In this document: positions 1 to 12,699 of the stretch, piece after piece
Numbering within the stretch: position 1 is the first letter of the stretch
How the letters are laid out: each line of letters starts with the position of its first letter
Assembly (NCBI GenBank): GCA_960531495.1
Contig: OY482847.1
Span: forward strand, 13,039,689-13,103,688
Length of the DNA: 64,000 nucleotides
Direction: 5' to 3'
From: Zeus faber
Lineage: Eukaryota; Chordata; Actinopteri; Zeiformes; Zeidae
Notes under the pieces: model-generated
Database searches by the model: none
What the model was told of the DNA's origin: nothing
What the model saw: only the letters and a program-made list of their open reading frames with translations
Program-made: the position numbers and the translations under genes

Positions 1-842
1 CTGCACGTTGTTGTTGCCGAAATGTGATGTGTGCAGGACAAGTGTAAAGGCTGCACGAGCGTCTCCGCGCGGCGCGGCGGCTTACGTGCAGGCGCAGAAG
101 CGTCGTCCAGCCTTGATGATGACGCGGCTGCCTCTGCCCAGCCGTGACAGTAGTAAGAGGAAAAGAGGCTGGATATGTGTGCGCATTTCATGACAAACAT
201 CAACACATGTGATGTGATGATTAATCCCCTTGTGCTACACACAGGAGCCCGGCCCAGCCCGACAACCTCACACGCTGAGTTATTAGTTAAGACAGTTCGG
301 GTCATTGCTCTCAAATTCATTCATCTTAACAGATGAAACCATGTGTGCGTTAAAGTGAATGCGATTTCTAAACTCCTGTATATCTGTTTCCTACTTTTCA
401 CCAATTTGTGTATATAGGCAATCTCTATATTTATTAATTTGTATTTTTTTCTTTATTTTTCACTTACCTTTTAATTTGATTTATTAAATTAAATGCACCT
501 TGTGGAATAAACCCATTCTGATTCTGACTCGCAGCTCAGACACGACGCTGTGTATAATATGAACGTGGCAACGAGGGCAGTGATTTGAGCCGAAGTCGTG
601 TAAACATTTCACCCTCCCGTTGGCATCGCAGGGGGAAGCGGTAACTCCAGTTGGCATCGTAAGAGCCGCAAGCCTGTAAGCAATCTAAGGCTAATCTAAT
701 AAAGGCATAATCACGCTGTTAGCAATCATCTTCTTGGCTTTGAGCGGGGAGGCACATGCGTGCACATCCCAGATGGTGGAGAATCTGGTCGACCAGAGTC
801 CCAGCAAGACCCGCTGAACGCTGCGCTCCATGCCAGACTGAC
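1..842. other. no gene seen
   Basis: Mixed single-copy-like DNA. A retroelement-type end (AATAAACCCATTCTGATTCT) lies at about 508-528. Confidence 0.5.
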
Positions 843-880
843 TGCACGCCGTCTGCAAGGAATCCTGCAGACGGCGTGCA
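843..880. repeat. perfect 15-bp inverted repeat at the array edge
   Basis: TGCACGCCGTCTGCA (843-857) pairs perfectly with 866-880 across an 8-nt loop. The microsatellite begins at the next base. Confidence 0.9.
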
Positions 881-881
881 C

Positions 882-946
<65 letters not shown>

Positions 947-1117
947 CTACGTATCTATCCATCTATCTATCCATCCATCTATCCATCCATCTATCTATCA
1001 TCCACCTACGTATCTATCTATCTATCTATCTATCTATCAATCTATCTATCTCTACGTATCTATCCATCTATCATCCATCCAGCCATCATCTATCTATCTA
1101 ACTATCATCCATCTACG

Positions 1118-1154
<37 letters not shown>

Positions 1155-1223
1155 CTACGTATCTATCCATCTATCATCCAGCCATCCATCATCTATCTAT
1201 CTAACTATCATCCATCTACGTAC

Positions 1224-1264
<41 letters not shown>

Positions 1265-1307
1265 CATCCATCTATCCATCCATCTATCTAACTATCATCC
1301 ATCTACG

Positions 1308-1340
<33 letters not shown>

Positions 1341-1406
1341 CTACGTATCTATCCATCTATCATCTATCCATCCATCATCTATCTATCTAACTATCATCCA
1401 TCTACG

Positions 1407-1486
<80 letters not shown>

Positions 1487-1529
1487 CATCCATCTATCCA
1501 TCCATCTATCTAACTATCATCCATCTAAG

Positions 1530-1582
<53 letters not shown>

Positions 1583-1694
1583 CTACGTATCTATCCATCC
1601 ATCTATCATCTATCCATCCATCATCTATCTATCTATCTATCTATCCATCTATCATCTATCCATCCATCATCTATCCATCTATCATCCATCTACG

Positions 1695-1746
<52 letters not shown>

Positions 1747-1860
1747 CATCCATCCATCCATCATCCATCGATCTATCCATCATCTATATATCGATCTATC
1801 CATCAAACTATCCATCCATCTATCTATCCAACCATCTATCCATCATCTATCCATCATCTA

Positions 1861-1891
<31 letters not shown>

Positions 1892-1989
1892 GTCTGTCTG
1901 TCTCTGTCTATCTATCCAACCATCTATCCATCATCTATCTATCTATCTATCTACAGTATCTATCTATCTATCTATCTATCTATCTACAG

Positions 1990-2045
<56 letters not shown>

Positions 2046-2207
2046 CATCCAACCATCTATCCATCATATATCCAGCTATCTATCCATCTGTCCATCCATC
2101 CATCCATCCATTGTCTATCCATCCATCTATCTATCTATCTATCTGTCTATCCATCCATCTATCTATCTATCCATCCATCAATCCATCCATCTATCTATCA
2201 ATCTATC
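881..2207. repeat. TATC/CATC tetranucleotide array with higher-order modules
   Basis: About 1.3 kb of TATC and CATC repeats. A module ATCTAACTATCATCCATCTA recurs near 1095, 1198, 1289, 1387 and 1508, so blocks of about 90-120 bp have been duplicated. Short CTGT and CTACAGTA interruptions occur near 1861-1915 and 1951-1990. Confidence 0.97.
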
Positions 2208-2966
2208 TTGCAATATGGAAATGTATAATAGAATTGATCATATATGCTTTATACTGTATATGGTGCATATACTGTATGTTACTCTATCTCAATATCAAAG
2301 TAAAAAAAAAGTCAAAACACTGCCGCCCACTTTTTTCTATTATCTCCTGTGGTCGCCTTTTTTCCCCTCTAAATTGCCAAGTACGGCCCAATAACTACTA
2401 CAAAATTCATAGCTTTTTCCGAGTTGCAGAGCAAAAACAACAAAGCGACAAAAAGCAGAATCGGTGTAACACTACCTTGTCCAGCGCAACCATTTTAAAT
2501 GGCTCCAAGAACGTTTTTTTTGTGGGAAAGTGCTTTAAAGGGAGTATTTAGGCCAAGAACCATTTGAGGATACAAAAATATTATCCTAGATGATAAAGAG
2601 CTCCAATGGATTAAATTCAAGCATGTGTGTCCTTAATTCATGCCGTGACCACCCCAGCCCGGCCCAGCGGGGACGCAGTCGGGAGCGGCCGGTGACACAT
2701 GCGCTATGTTAATGAGCCTTATTAAAATAGCAGAACGTTAGGGGAGTCGTGTTCCTCCGGCCCGGACACCCTGACAGAACCACCTGGCTCAAGTCACCGG
2801 TAGACAAGAAGGTTCAGCGGACAAGGTCAGACAACTACCTTTAAAATTACCTTTGACTCCATTAAAATTCTGAATTATTAGGGTTGTTTATTTTTGTTCC
2901 AGACTTAAAAAAAAAAGAGTTACTGGGTCACGATGCACATCAGGTGAATGGAACCGGTAGACCACC

Positions 2967-3003
2967 ATGCCACTACAAATACAAACAGTATTTGTAGTGG
3001 CAT
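2967..3003. repeat. perfect 16-bp hairpin, 5-nt loop
   Basis: ATGCCACTACAAATAC (2967-2982) is perfectly complementary to 2988-3003 with loop AAACA. Confidence 0.92.
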
Positions 3004-4060
3004 AATAACAAAATAACAGAAACACCTTCCAATAGGTAATTAAGGAGTTGGGACGGCCTTAGTCTTCAGAACAGCTACCATTCTTAGAATGCTGTTATAT
3101 GAGACCAAAACTGTGGGAAGTGGGATACTGTACCATTCTTCAGGAGGAAGGCTCTGGTTCTTTGAGGAGGTGGCAAAGAAGGTAGGAGTGAAGGAGTTGG
3201 AAATCTACTTCAGACCATTCGCTTCGATTAGCATGGAGGCGGACCCCATCCAGCCGACCCCTCGGCAGATGACTGCCACCATGTCAAGGCGCTAGGGTGG
3301 TCAAATGGAACAAACCACTGGAACTCCATCACTCATCATGTACAGCTTGAATTATTCCTTTTGCTGGATCACTGGTAGTTCATGTTTCATTTAGGGTCGG
3401 CAGAGGCTGTCGGGGTAAACATCAGTGCCTGGGGCTGTATTTCCTCTTTCACGTTAGGTTGTCCAAAAATCAAATACAAGTCTAAACATAGCAACCACTG
3501 TCTTTCCATAATTGAAAGACATTGCTATCGTTCTTGAAGACGACTTTTGGAATGAAAGCGTAACGTTCGCCGAGGAATGAAAGAGGTAGAAACCCAGAAC
3601 TTTATGGTGAACTTCTAGAAAACATCCCATACATGTTCATGGTTGTGGTTAGAGAGGCCATGGAAGATGGTTGTCTGCACCCGTGAAACCAGTTTTGAAT
3701 TTGTTGAGTTGTGGCTGTGGAGGCCTCATCGTCCTGGACTAATGGGCGCCATGCCATGGCTTCAAGGTTCTTGACTGCTATACGACCATGCAGAGCATTA
3801 ATTGGACTAAGTGACTGCTGCAAGGTGGATGCAGGGTGGCGCCTCTGATATACAGTATATATAATGCCCCCTGACCCCTGGATCTGCCCCGTTGTCACCT
3901 CCTAGGCAGACATCCCCGGGACACCTCCAAAGGGGGAAGCCTTGCCAGATCGCAAAACCATCTCAACGGACTCTTCTCCTCTCTCGACGTGGAGGAGCAT
4001 TGGCTCTACTCTGACTTCCTCATCCTAGACCCTATCGCAGAGCGTGAGCCCCTCAATGAT
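3000..4060. repeat. diverged dispersed-repeat material
   Basis: No gene is recognised. The part at 3900-4060 (CTCTCGACGTGGAGGAGCA, then a GGCTCTACTCTGAC stretch) resembles a repeat I associate with many fish genomes. The family cannot be named without a library search. Confidence 0.35.
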
Positions 4061-5154
4061 CTGCAAGCTAATCAAAATCGGCAACGTTCCTCCTGGAGGT
4101 TGGACTATGGGCTGGAGTCTCCCTTCTGGCTTAGGTAAGATTTTTCCAGGGAGTTTGAGGGGCGTGATCGCCCAGATATTTGGAAGTTGCCCTCCAGCCC
4201 CTTTTATTTAAGATGGAGAGGACCGCCCTGGACCACCAGTCCAAAGCGTCCTCAGCACCAGCGGGGTCCCTGGCAAGGACACGGGTTCCAACCCCACAGA
4301 AGCCTCCGTCGCTGCCTCTTGTTTGGAGGGCTTGTGCCGCCGATATTGGCATTCCTCCCCAGGCGTGGTCTTTTTCGACCTTGACCATCGTCCTTCTTTC
4401 CCCCTTCCCTTTTTCAATGTTGCATTTTAAGATTATGAAGAAAAATCTACTTTAAATCCTTTCTTCCGTATTAGACTATCGACAGTAAAATGGCGTCAAG
4501 ATACTTTTTGCGTTTAACGCATTTTAATCTCACGTGTTTTGGGGAAACCCTAATTTTGCACACAAGGGAATTTACTCTTTTTATACGTAAAAATGTGTCA
4601 ATTATTATTTTTATTTTTTTGTGAATAGGATATGTAATATGTTTTCATTCTCTATCAATACAATCTGTATTTATGCCTTGGCTTGATGTTTCCTCCCTCT
4701 CTCTCTCTCTCTCTCTGACTATCTTCCCCATCTCCTCCCTCCCTCCCTCCTTTCTTTTCTTCATGCCGTTGCTCGGTGTTAAGCAGGTTGATTTAGCTGT
4801 CAGCGCTTCCCACTGTCAGACAGATTGAGTGGAGCTGGACAAGGGAACAGGGGAGGGAGATTAAATCAGGAGAAGTAATCGATAGCAGCGTGCCGACTGA
4901 GCAGCGGAGGAGAACAAGCGAGCGACCGAACGTAAAGATCATCAGACAACGCCGTGATTGTCCTGCTTGATAAAACACTTCAGCAGCCGCGAAGCAGAGA
5001 GGTTGGAAATTAAACAATTTTTAAGAAACAACTGTAAAAACACAGCACCATGCGACACATGCTGTCCTGCCTAGTTGCATTTGGAAGTAATTTAAAGGAG
5101 AAATGATAATGAAAGATAAAGTTAAGAGTTTTTTTAATGATTATATTTAATTAT
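4060..5154. other. no gene seen
   Basis: A CT-rich run at 4691-4750 and otherwise unremarkable AT-rich DNA. Frames here are short and on both strands. Confidence 0.55.
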
Positions 5155-5204
5155 CAGAATTGTCTTTATTAATGTTAATATTAATATTAATAAAGACAAT
5201 TCTG
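5155..5204. repeat. perfect 19-bp hairpin
   Basis: CAGAATTGTCTTTATTAAT (5155-5173) pairs perfectly with 5186-5204 across a 12-nt loop that itself contains TTAATATTAA. Confidence 0.92.
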
Positions 5205-5339
5205 CTGGTATATTAATATATTTTATTAATATGAATAATACATGCATTATTAATAAAATAATAATGTATTCATATAAATAATAATGACAATAATAATAAT
5301 AATAAATATAGCTGCAGGTAGGTCACACAAGGTCCAGTT

Positions 5340-6500
5340 TAGTCGTTTTAGGTAAGTATTACAGTTTTCCGGGTTCTGTGAAACGCAGCACAAGTTACGA
5401 AAAGCAGCCAACAGCGTGTAGCTGTAAACCAGGGTCTGTCATTGCTATGACTCACCGCGATGCTTGTGTTAATACAGCCGTACTCTCGGAGGCTGATATA
5501 TGAGGCTCAGCGTCGATTTTACGGACTGTGATACGAGGTCTGTGCTGTGCTGTAACGGTGATCCATTGTGTTCTCCTCTGGCTCCGGGCCGTTCGCCGCC
5601 CAGGGCGATGCTACTTGGACTGGTCGCACTGAGGAAAACCTGTCGTGATGGAGGGTCGCTCCCGGTCCGTCGTGTCCACTGCGAGGTCGGGGCGGTGGGT
5701 TTTTTTCAACGTACATTTAATGTTTTTTAAATAAATGATGTATAAAGAAACATGTTTACTTTAAATTAAGTATCTAATTTTTTTTGGTTTTTTTTGGGTA
5801 TGGGTATTTCTCATGCTCACGTGTTCGACCGATTAACGTGCACTTAGGCCACTGGATGTTCCTCTTCTGTCGTTCGGTTTAAATATCCCTCGAGAATGTT
5901 TTTTTTAACAATTACGATCGTTGCTGGATCACGGAGTGAGGACACAAACCAAAGGGCCAGTTCCTCCAAAGGTTCATAGAACTTCCTGCGGTGCGAAAAC
6001 GTCTTCTTTGAGCAATTGTAGTTTTCACGGTTTTGTAATACGGCGCACCAGTTGCAGTTTTTCGGGTTTCTTTTAAACGCAGCATCGGCTCAAGTTGTCT
6101 GTCTAGGTGTCACACTCGAAAGTGGCTGGATGCGAATGAGTTCCGAGACACAAAGGGAACGACACGACGTCTGAAACATCCACTCGAACGACAAGACGTC
6201 ATATATATACATATATACAGTATATAGAACACATTGGATGATGACGTCACAAAGCGCCACCCTCCAACACCCCAGCGCGCCCAGCTCCGCCAACCCAGGT
6301 CCCTTTTCTACTTCCGTTATGTCGGCTCCGCGTCCTTCAGATAAACAGTTTTTCACTAATTCCAGCTCCAAGTATAGGCCGATGCGGATAAAACTTGGAC
6401 CACAAAATGTCTGGACTGCAACAACATTTATACAACAATTCGTGTCTGTGGGTGCGGCGGTTGCTGTGCGCCAGGCACTTTCAGCAGGAAAATGCGGAGG
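5340..6500. repeat. dispersed family with AACGCAGCATC motifs (copy 1)
   Basis: Motifs of the form TTTTC-GGGTT-n-AACGCAGCA occur near 5365, 6015 and 6055. The stretch from AACGCAGCATCGGCTC to a GATGAYG-TGTCACAA-like stretch near 6236 is matched in order at 30766-30930. Confidence 0.5.
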
Positions 6501-6571
6501 AGAAAAATAATAATAAAAATCGGAACAAAACATTTTGAACAAAAAAAAACAATTATAATACTAAAAATAAC

Positions 6572-6650
6572 AGATAATAATAATAATAATAATAATTATT
6601 ATTATTATTATTATTATTATTGTTATTATTATTATTATTACTATTATATA
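6572..6650. repeat. AAT/ATT trinucleotide with strand switch
   Basis: An (AAT)n run turns directly into (ATT)n, making a self-complementary tract. Confidence 0.95.
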
Positions 6651-6659
6651 TAATTATTT

Positions 6660-7826
6660 ATTTTTTCCCCCAAGTGCAATCAACTCCGCCAATCACAGTC
6701 CTGTGGGAGTATACACCAGGGGACTTTCACTAGGATTTCCCAAGTCCCACACAATTTTTTTTTTTTAATTTTTAAAAGATCTTTAGAAAAGGAAGGCGCA
6801 AATCTTGATTGGAGATGTGCCGAAACTCTTGTGATCAGACCCAGATTAGTCTGGGACTCCTGAAAGAACCTCAGTTTGGTTGGAGCCTTAAGTCTTGGAT
6901 CTTATAGTGTGTATCCCAAGAATCCCAAAAATGGGCGATCCTGTGTGATGAACCATAATTCATACTCCTATTACTTCTCAACAATGGAAGAAAAAAAAAA
7001 ATCTGCCTCTGACAAAACCTCTCCGGATCCAAGAGCAGATTCCTTGTGACAAAGAAGATTCATCCGTTAAATCCTCCGGGGCCAATCTTTTATTTTTGGC
7101 GTCCTCGTGTTCGTTAGCTGTCCAGGTGTTTAGAGATGAGGAATGACTATTCTGGGGACGCGAGGTGCAATGCTGGAATCATCCTGACAGGTTTTATACG
7201 GAGACGTCAACACCGTGTGAACAATGTGACCCTTCCCAACAGAACTAATTCACACCCGCTCCGAAAACAGAGACGGCGAGGGAGGAGAGGAGACAAGGTC
7301 ATTTTTGCTGATTTTACAAACCCTCTGAAGCGAGGTATAAATCGAAGTGGAGGAGACACCTCGTGCTGCGGAAAGACGCATCGTGATTGATTTTTAACAC
7401 TAATGATTTTCACCTGATGTACGGTATATTTAGTTTTTTTTTTACCATTCTGGTTTAAATTAGGCATCTTTATGGAGAAGTGCAAGAAATAAAGCTTCTT
7501 CCAGGCCCGAACAACAATCCCTGTATTCACTCTTGGTTTTAATTATATTCTTCTCAGCGGTCTCTTTTTAGTATATGAGTATAAATCAATCTCGTATAAA
7601 CCTGTTTACACCATTTTAAATCAATAGATAAAAATAAATTCACTGTAAAAATACTGCTTACTATCCCAATTTGATAGTGAAATAAAGGTTATAAAGTTAC
7701 TTCCGGTGCAGGCTGTTTCAGCAATATTGCCACATTTTTTGGTTTATTTTTGAGTTTATTATTATTTATTTATTTTTATTTTTGTTTTTATCCTATCTTC
7801 TAAAAAATTCAATTTCTTTCTACAAT
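6660..7826. other. no gene seen
   Basis: AT-rich with T-runs. No exon, RNA or transposon signature was recognised. Confidence 0.55.
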
Positions 7827-8102
7827 TCATCCATCCATCATCAATCTATCTTTCTATCTATCCATCCATCCATCCATCCATCCTTCCTTCCATCTGTCTA
7901 TGTCTATCTATCCATCATCCATCTGTTTATCTATCTATCTATCTGTCCTTCCGTCCGTCCATCTATCTATCTGTCCGTCCGTCCGTCCGTCCGTCTATCC
8001 ATCTATCCATCCATCTATCTATCCATCCATCTATGTATCTATCTATCTATCTATCTATCCATCCATCCATCCATCCATCCATCTATCCATCCATCCATCC
8101 AT

Positions 8103-8136
<34 letters not shown>

Positions 8137-8158
8137 GTCCATCTCTCTATCTATCTAT
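7827..8158. repeat. CATC/TATC/GTCC tetranucleotide array
   Basis: About 330 bp of mixed CATC, TATC and GTCC units. Confidence 0.97.
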
Positions 8159-8252
8159 AACAAATATACAGTATCTACTTAACACTTACAAACACCTTAT
8201 TTTATATTTCCCCAGAAACAAATGTGTGTCCAGGAGGTTTCAGATTTAATCT

Positions 8253-8253
<1 letters not shown>

Positions 8254-8325
<72 letters not shown>
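8254..8325. repeat. (CA)n microsatellite
   Basis: 72 bp, uninterrupted. Confidence 0.98.
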
Positions 8326-8326
<1 letters not shown>

Positions 8327-8615
8327 CTTCATGCTAAAGTGAGCGTGGAAGGAGGAGACTACCTGCTAAGCACAAAATATCTGCTGAGTTTCCTGTGTGT
8401 TGTCGGGATGCAGGTAATTAATTGAACATCTGAAAGGCTCCTCATCCCCCTCTCTGCACCGCTGATCACGCTCAAATAAGGTGTAGACACTATAGATCTC
8501 AGCAGAAATGAAAAATATATAGATATACAAAGGATTGGCATTTTGTTTTGCTTTTTTACCTGAGAGATTAACCAAACATTTATATATTTTATATATAACA
8601 TTACTATATAAATAA

Positions 8616-8618
<3 letters not shown>

Positions 8619-8646
<28 letters not shown>
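8619..8646. repeat. (TA)n microsatellite
   Basis: 28 bp of TA. Confidence 0.95.
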
Positions 8647-8650
<4 letters not shown>

Positions 8651-8729
8651 TCAACTAAAAAAGTTCAAATTCAAAAGTTAAGAACTTTTGACATTTTTCC
8701 CTCACATGCTATGGTTACTAATGTCACAA

Positions 8730-8820
8730 TTATTTTTTTATTTTTTCTTTGTGTGTGTATGCATGTGTTGTAGTGTGGTGTGTTGCGTGACAATTAAAGA
8801 TTCTTCTTCTTCTTCGAATG
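8730..8820 (+). mobile_element. retroelement 3' tail with (TTC)n
   Basis: TGACAATTAAAGATTCTTCT followed by TTC units: a LINE-type 3' end with a short tail repeat. The reverse-complement version is at 55570-55640. Confidence 0.5.
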
Positions 8821-9683
8821 CATTTAAATTTTCCTTTTTTTCCCACATGAATCCCATTTTATATTGTTTATAAGAATACATTCATATTAAATATGATACT
8901 GTTTTATTTAATATAATATATGAATATTATATTATATTGACTTTTGAGTTGTGCCAACAAATATTGATTCAATAATGATATTTAAACATGAATACATTCT
9001 TAATTCAGTAAACCCAGGAGAATTGAGCAAAATCAAATATTTTTCGATGTAAATGTCCATGTTAGTCTTAAAATGAGGCTAACTGCTTTTTCTCAAATAA
9101 AACATCCGTATAAACTGAGTTTGGATATGTTGTGCACTACATTGCAGGGAACAAATAAGACGATTGAACATCTGTTCGGTAATAAGAGTTTCCACTTCGG
9201 TTGAAGTTATCAAGCAAAATATAATATATAATTCATGTCAATTTGATGGAGGAAATCAGTGATCTGCAAGAGACTAAGTTCAAATCTAATAACCTGATTC
9301 GAACCTCATCTGCTCAGTACTTGTATATGTTGGGTAATGGTAGGTAATGGTGAAGGAATAAAAACATCATAGTACATTCTGCAATCAAAAAAGGTTATTT
9401 AGCTTTAAACATCCCAAACCTCCTTAAATACTTTCGAAAAAGGTTGACCACAAATTACATTTCGACAGAGATTCCAGACCACATGCAAAACAACAAGAGG
9501 AACACCTTTAAATTTGATTATAGAGCGTATCAATCCAAACCTAATTTTATCAATACATTAGTAGAGGTAGGCTGAGACTTCATCCCAATCACATTGCTCA
9601 CGGTCATGGTAAAGACAGATAGGGAGAGATGTTCTAATGGAGAATATCGTGTCCCTTTTCAACTCAAGTCAAGTTCTACAGTA
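8821..9683. other. no gene seen
   Basis: AT-rich, no structure recognised. Confidence 0.55.
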
Positions 9684-10431
9684 TATAGGCCTTAATCACA
9701 GCAGAGTCTCAAAGGGCTTCACAGGCTTCACATTTCACATAGAAATCAACAGCAACTACTGGTCTTAACCCCTTCAAAGCAAGGAAGAACTCAGAGAACT
9801 CACAGAAAATGCTTTAAAGAAAAAAAAAGGAAGAAACCTTGAGAAAGTATGACAGAAGGAGGAATGACCAGGCTGCAGTGGATGACCAGGCTGGAAGGAC
9901 CAGATTGCACTGGATTGACAGGTTTGGAGGTCAAGGCTGGAAGGACCAGGCTGCAGCGGATGACCAGGCTGCAGTGGATGGCCAGGTTGACAGGGCCAGA
10001 CTGCACTGGACTGGAAGGTTGGCATGTCCAGGCTGGAATGACCAGGCTGAAGTGGATGACCAGGCTGGAAGGATCAGGCTGAAGTGGATGACCAGGCTGG
10101 AACGATCAGGCTGCAGTGCATGACCAGGTTGGAGTGGATGACCATGGTGAGATGACCAGGCTGGAAAGACCAGGCTGCAGTGGGTGACCAAGCTGCAGTG
10201 GATGACCGGGCTGGAATGACCAGGCTGCAGTGGATGGCCAGGCAGGAATGACTAGACTGGAATGACCCGGCTGCAGGGGATGACCAGGCTGGAAAGACCG
10301 GGCTGCAGTGGATGACCAGGTTGTAAAGACCAGGCTGTAGTGGATGACCAGGTTGGAATAACCTGGTTGGAATGACCAGGCTGCAGTGGATGCTGAGTTG
10401 GCATCATCAGTAACATCATATGACAGGTATC
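9684..10431 (+). repeat. dispersed repeat expanded internally into a minisatellite
   Basis: The outer parts (GGCCTTAATCAC, CAAAGGGCTTCACA, AGAAATCAACAGCA; right end GCAGTGGATGCTGAGTTGG) match the single-copy version at 38703-38937. The interior, 9858-10392, is an array of about 30 units built on GACCAGGCTGCAGTGGAT and GGAATGACCAGGCT. Confidence 0.85.
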
Positions 10432-10885
10432 CTTAGATGTAAATACTGTAAATGCATACCCGAGGGGGAGATAGACCCTCCTTCTAGAAGCCCGGGCCTC
10501 GTAACAGTGTTGAAGAAGACAAAGTTCTCCTCTCCATCTGTCCCCTCAACTTCTTTGGGTCAACAACGTTCACATGTGGATGGACTAATAGATGTATGGA
10601 AGGACAGGAGAGGGTAGAAACAGCTCTGCATCCCATCCTTCCATCCTCATAACGAACATCCCACTGTACCACATCCTGGCCCCAACGTAACCTCTCTGCT
10701 TCCCCCCCACCGTAATATTAACCTTGTAACCGCAGCAAACCATTAAGTATAAATAAGTTTAACATTCATCTTAAAGGGTCTTTAATAGGTCAATTGATGA
10801 GGCCAAGGAGAGTGTGGATCTGTGTGATGATTTGACAATCCAACACAACGCATACATCTACATCTCTCTAGACTATAACTAAGCA

Positions 10886-10888
<3 letters not shown>

Positions 10889-10919
<31 letters not shown>
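10889..10919. repeat. (TA)n microsatellite
   Basis: About 30 bp of TA. Confidence 0.93.
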
Positions 10920-10924
<5 letters not shown>

Positions 10925-11344
10925 ATTTCCACCTTAGTTATACCCGAGGCAATATCAAATGTCAAAAGTGGTAACCATCCCAAAAGACACCAAAACAGCT
11001 ATTTGACCCCCAACGACCATCTTGGCTGGCGTGTTATATTGAGGCGTGCAGCCATCCCTGTGGCGGAGGGATTAAAGAAGGCCGGTGATAACGAGGAGAC
11101 AGTTCCATCCCAGCCCGACTCTCAACTCTGTCTGCGATCTAATTAAGTCAAACCAAATGAGCTGGACGGGGCCAAAGCCCACAGAGAACGCTTTACACGA
11201 CTTAGCGGGACTGGGGTGCAAAGAGAGAGCGTTTGGCCCCTTCACCTTCCTCCGAACGAAGGAGGAACAGTGGGGTTTGACGGTGAAGACCAGACACGGT
11301 GGAAAGCAAGTTATCAACATTGTTTTATTTGGCGTGGCCTTGGT

Positions 11345-11480
11345 GTTTTGGGGGCTTCCGCTTAATTAGGAAGAGCAAGTGAGAAATTCACGAAAAACTC
11401 AAGTGGCCACTCAAGCTTCCTGGGGTACGGCTTAATTAGAAAAGCAAAATGAAAAATCTCACAAAAAAACCCAAGAGGAG
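11345..11480. repeat. degenerate direct repeat, two units of about 70-80 bp
   Basis: GCTTAATTAG and the CTCA-GAAA-rich sequence after it occur twice, near 11360 and 11430. Confidence 0.55.
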
Positions 11481-11639
11481 GGAACTCAAGAGGAGATCGA
11501 GGTGTGAGCTGAAGTTCTATTTTTATTTTGGTTTTAGAAAATAAAGAAAATCATTAAAATGTGTTAAAAATCACAACAATTAACAATGTAACTTAAAGGT
11601 GGCAAGGCCAATTTTTTGGTTACATCTAGGATAACTCTT

Positions 11640-11689
11640 TGCTTGCCCTAATAATAATTATTATAATAGCGATAATAATATTGTTATTA

Positions 11690-11775
<86 letters not shown>

Positions 11776-11880
11776 TAATGATTATTATTATTATTGTTAT
11801 TATTATTATAATTATTATTATTATTATTATTATTATTACTGTTGTTGTTATTATTATTATTATTATTATTACTGTTGTTG

Positions 11881-11926
<46 letters not shown>

Positions 11927-11940
11927 TGTTGTTGTTAGAG
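11640..11940. repeat. ATT/AAT trinucleotide with several strand switches
   Basis: (ATT)n, then (AAT)n from about 11735, then (ATT)n again from about 11780, with ACTGTTGTTGTT blocks near 11838, 11871 and 11923. Confidence 0.95.
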
Positions 11941-12699
11941 TTGTCACGATTATAACATCATCATCATCATCATCATTTTGTATGGTGGATATGTATTATT
12001 ACACTACTTTACTATGATAGTGGCATAAAATGATCAATAAAGAAAATGATCAATCACAATCCTGTTCACACCGATTAACACTGCGTAGGAAATGTTCTTC
12101 CCCCCCCCGTTCCCTGTTCTGACACAGCCATAGAGTGAGATAAACCATCTGGCTCTGGCTCCTGGCACCCTGCCGTGGCCTCCTCACATTTTGGGAGCAG
12201 CCAGATCAGTGTCCTTGGATCTGATTCTGCTTCTGGGTCTGGCAACCGCACCGTCATCACTTGGTTTGGAGGTGACATCACGTGTGTTGCTCAGGTGCTC
12301 CATAGTAGTAATGCCGTCGCAGGGGGCGGAAGGCGCTCATGACTCAGTTTTTCCAAAATGATGCAAATTACAGGATGTTGAAGCGCACGGTGTTGCCAAA
12401 AATAAGAAGAAGAAACTGGAGAGAAAAGAACTTGAGAGGATTTGTCCAGGTCTCATTATGTTCAAGTTCAAGCCCCAGAGATTATTTGTCACTTCTGTCC
12501 ATTAGTCTGTTGTGTTCCTTAATATTTAAATAAACAACAAAAAGACAATGCACAGTCTTTAATGGGAATGAGAAGAACTGCTGCTGGGGAAGTAGAACAT
12601 TACTAGTTTACCCAACACTTAAAAGCAAGTCATAATTATTTAGCCTAAATGTTTGATGACTTTGATTTCAATATGATTTTGATTAGTAGTTATGACATA

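Larger units (their letters stand above)
10432..12699. other. no gene seen outside listed repeats
   Basis: Single-copy-like sequence at 10432-11340 and 11941-12700. No tmem266 exon was found on the minus strand here. Confidence 0.5.

Noticed and set aside
756-2228. 490-codon frame rich in Leu-Ser-Ile-Tyr
   Set aside because: It is the translation of a TATC/CATC microsatellite. The frames at 7782-8249 and 12915-13692 are the same.
5500-5730. Short overlapping frames on both strands
   Set aside because: No known peptide, no splice sites; the region belongs to a dispersed repeat family.
9774-10191. Overlapping frames with repeated DQAAVDDQAGR-type peptides
   Set aside because: They read through the minisatellite in several frames at once, which is expected of a tandem repeat without coding constraint.
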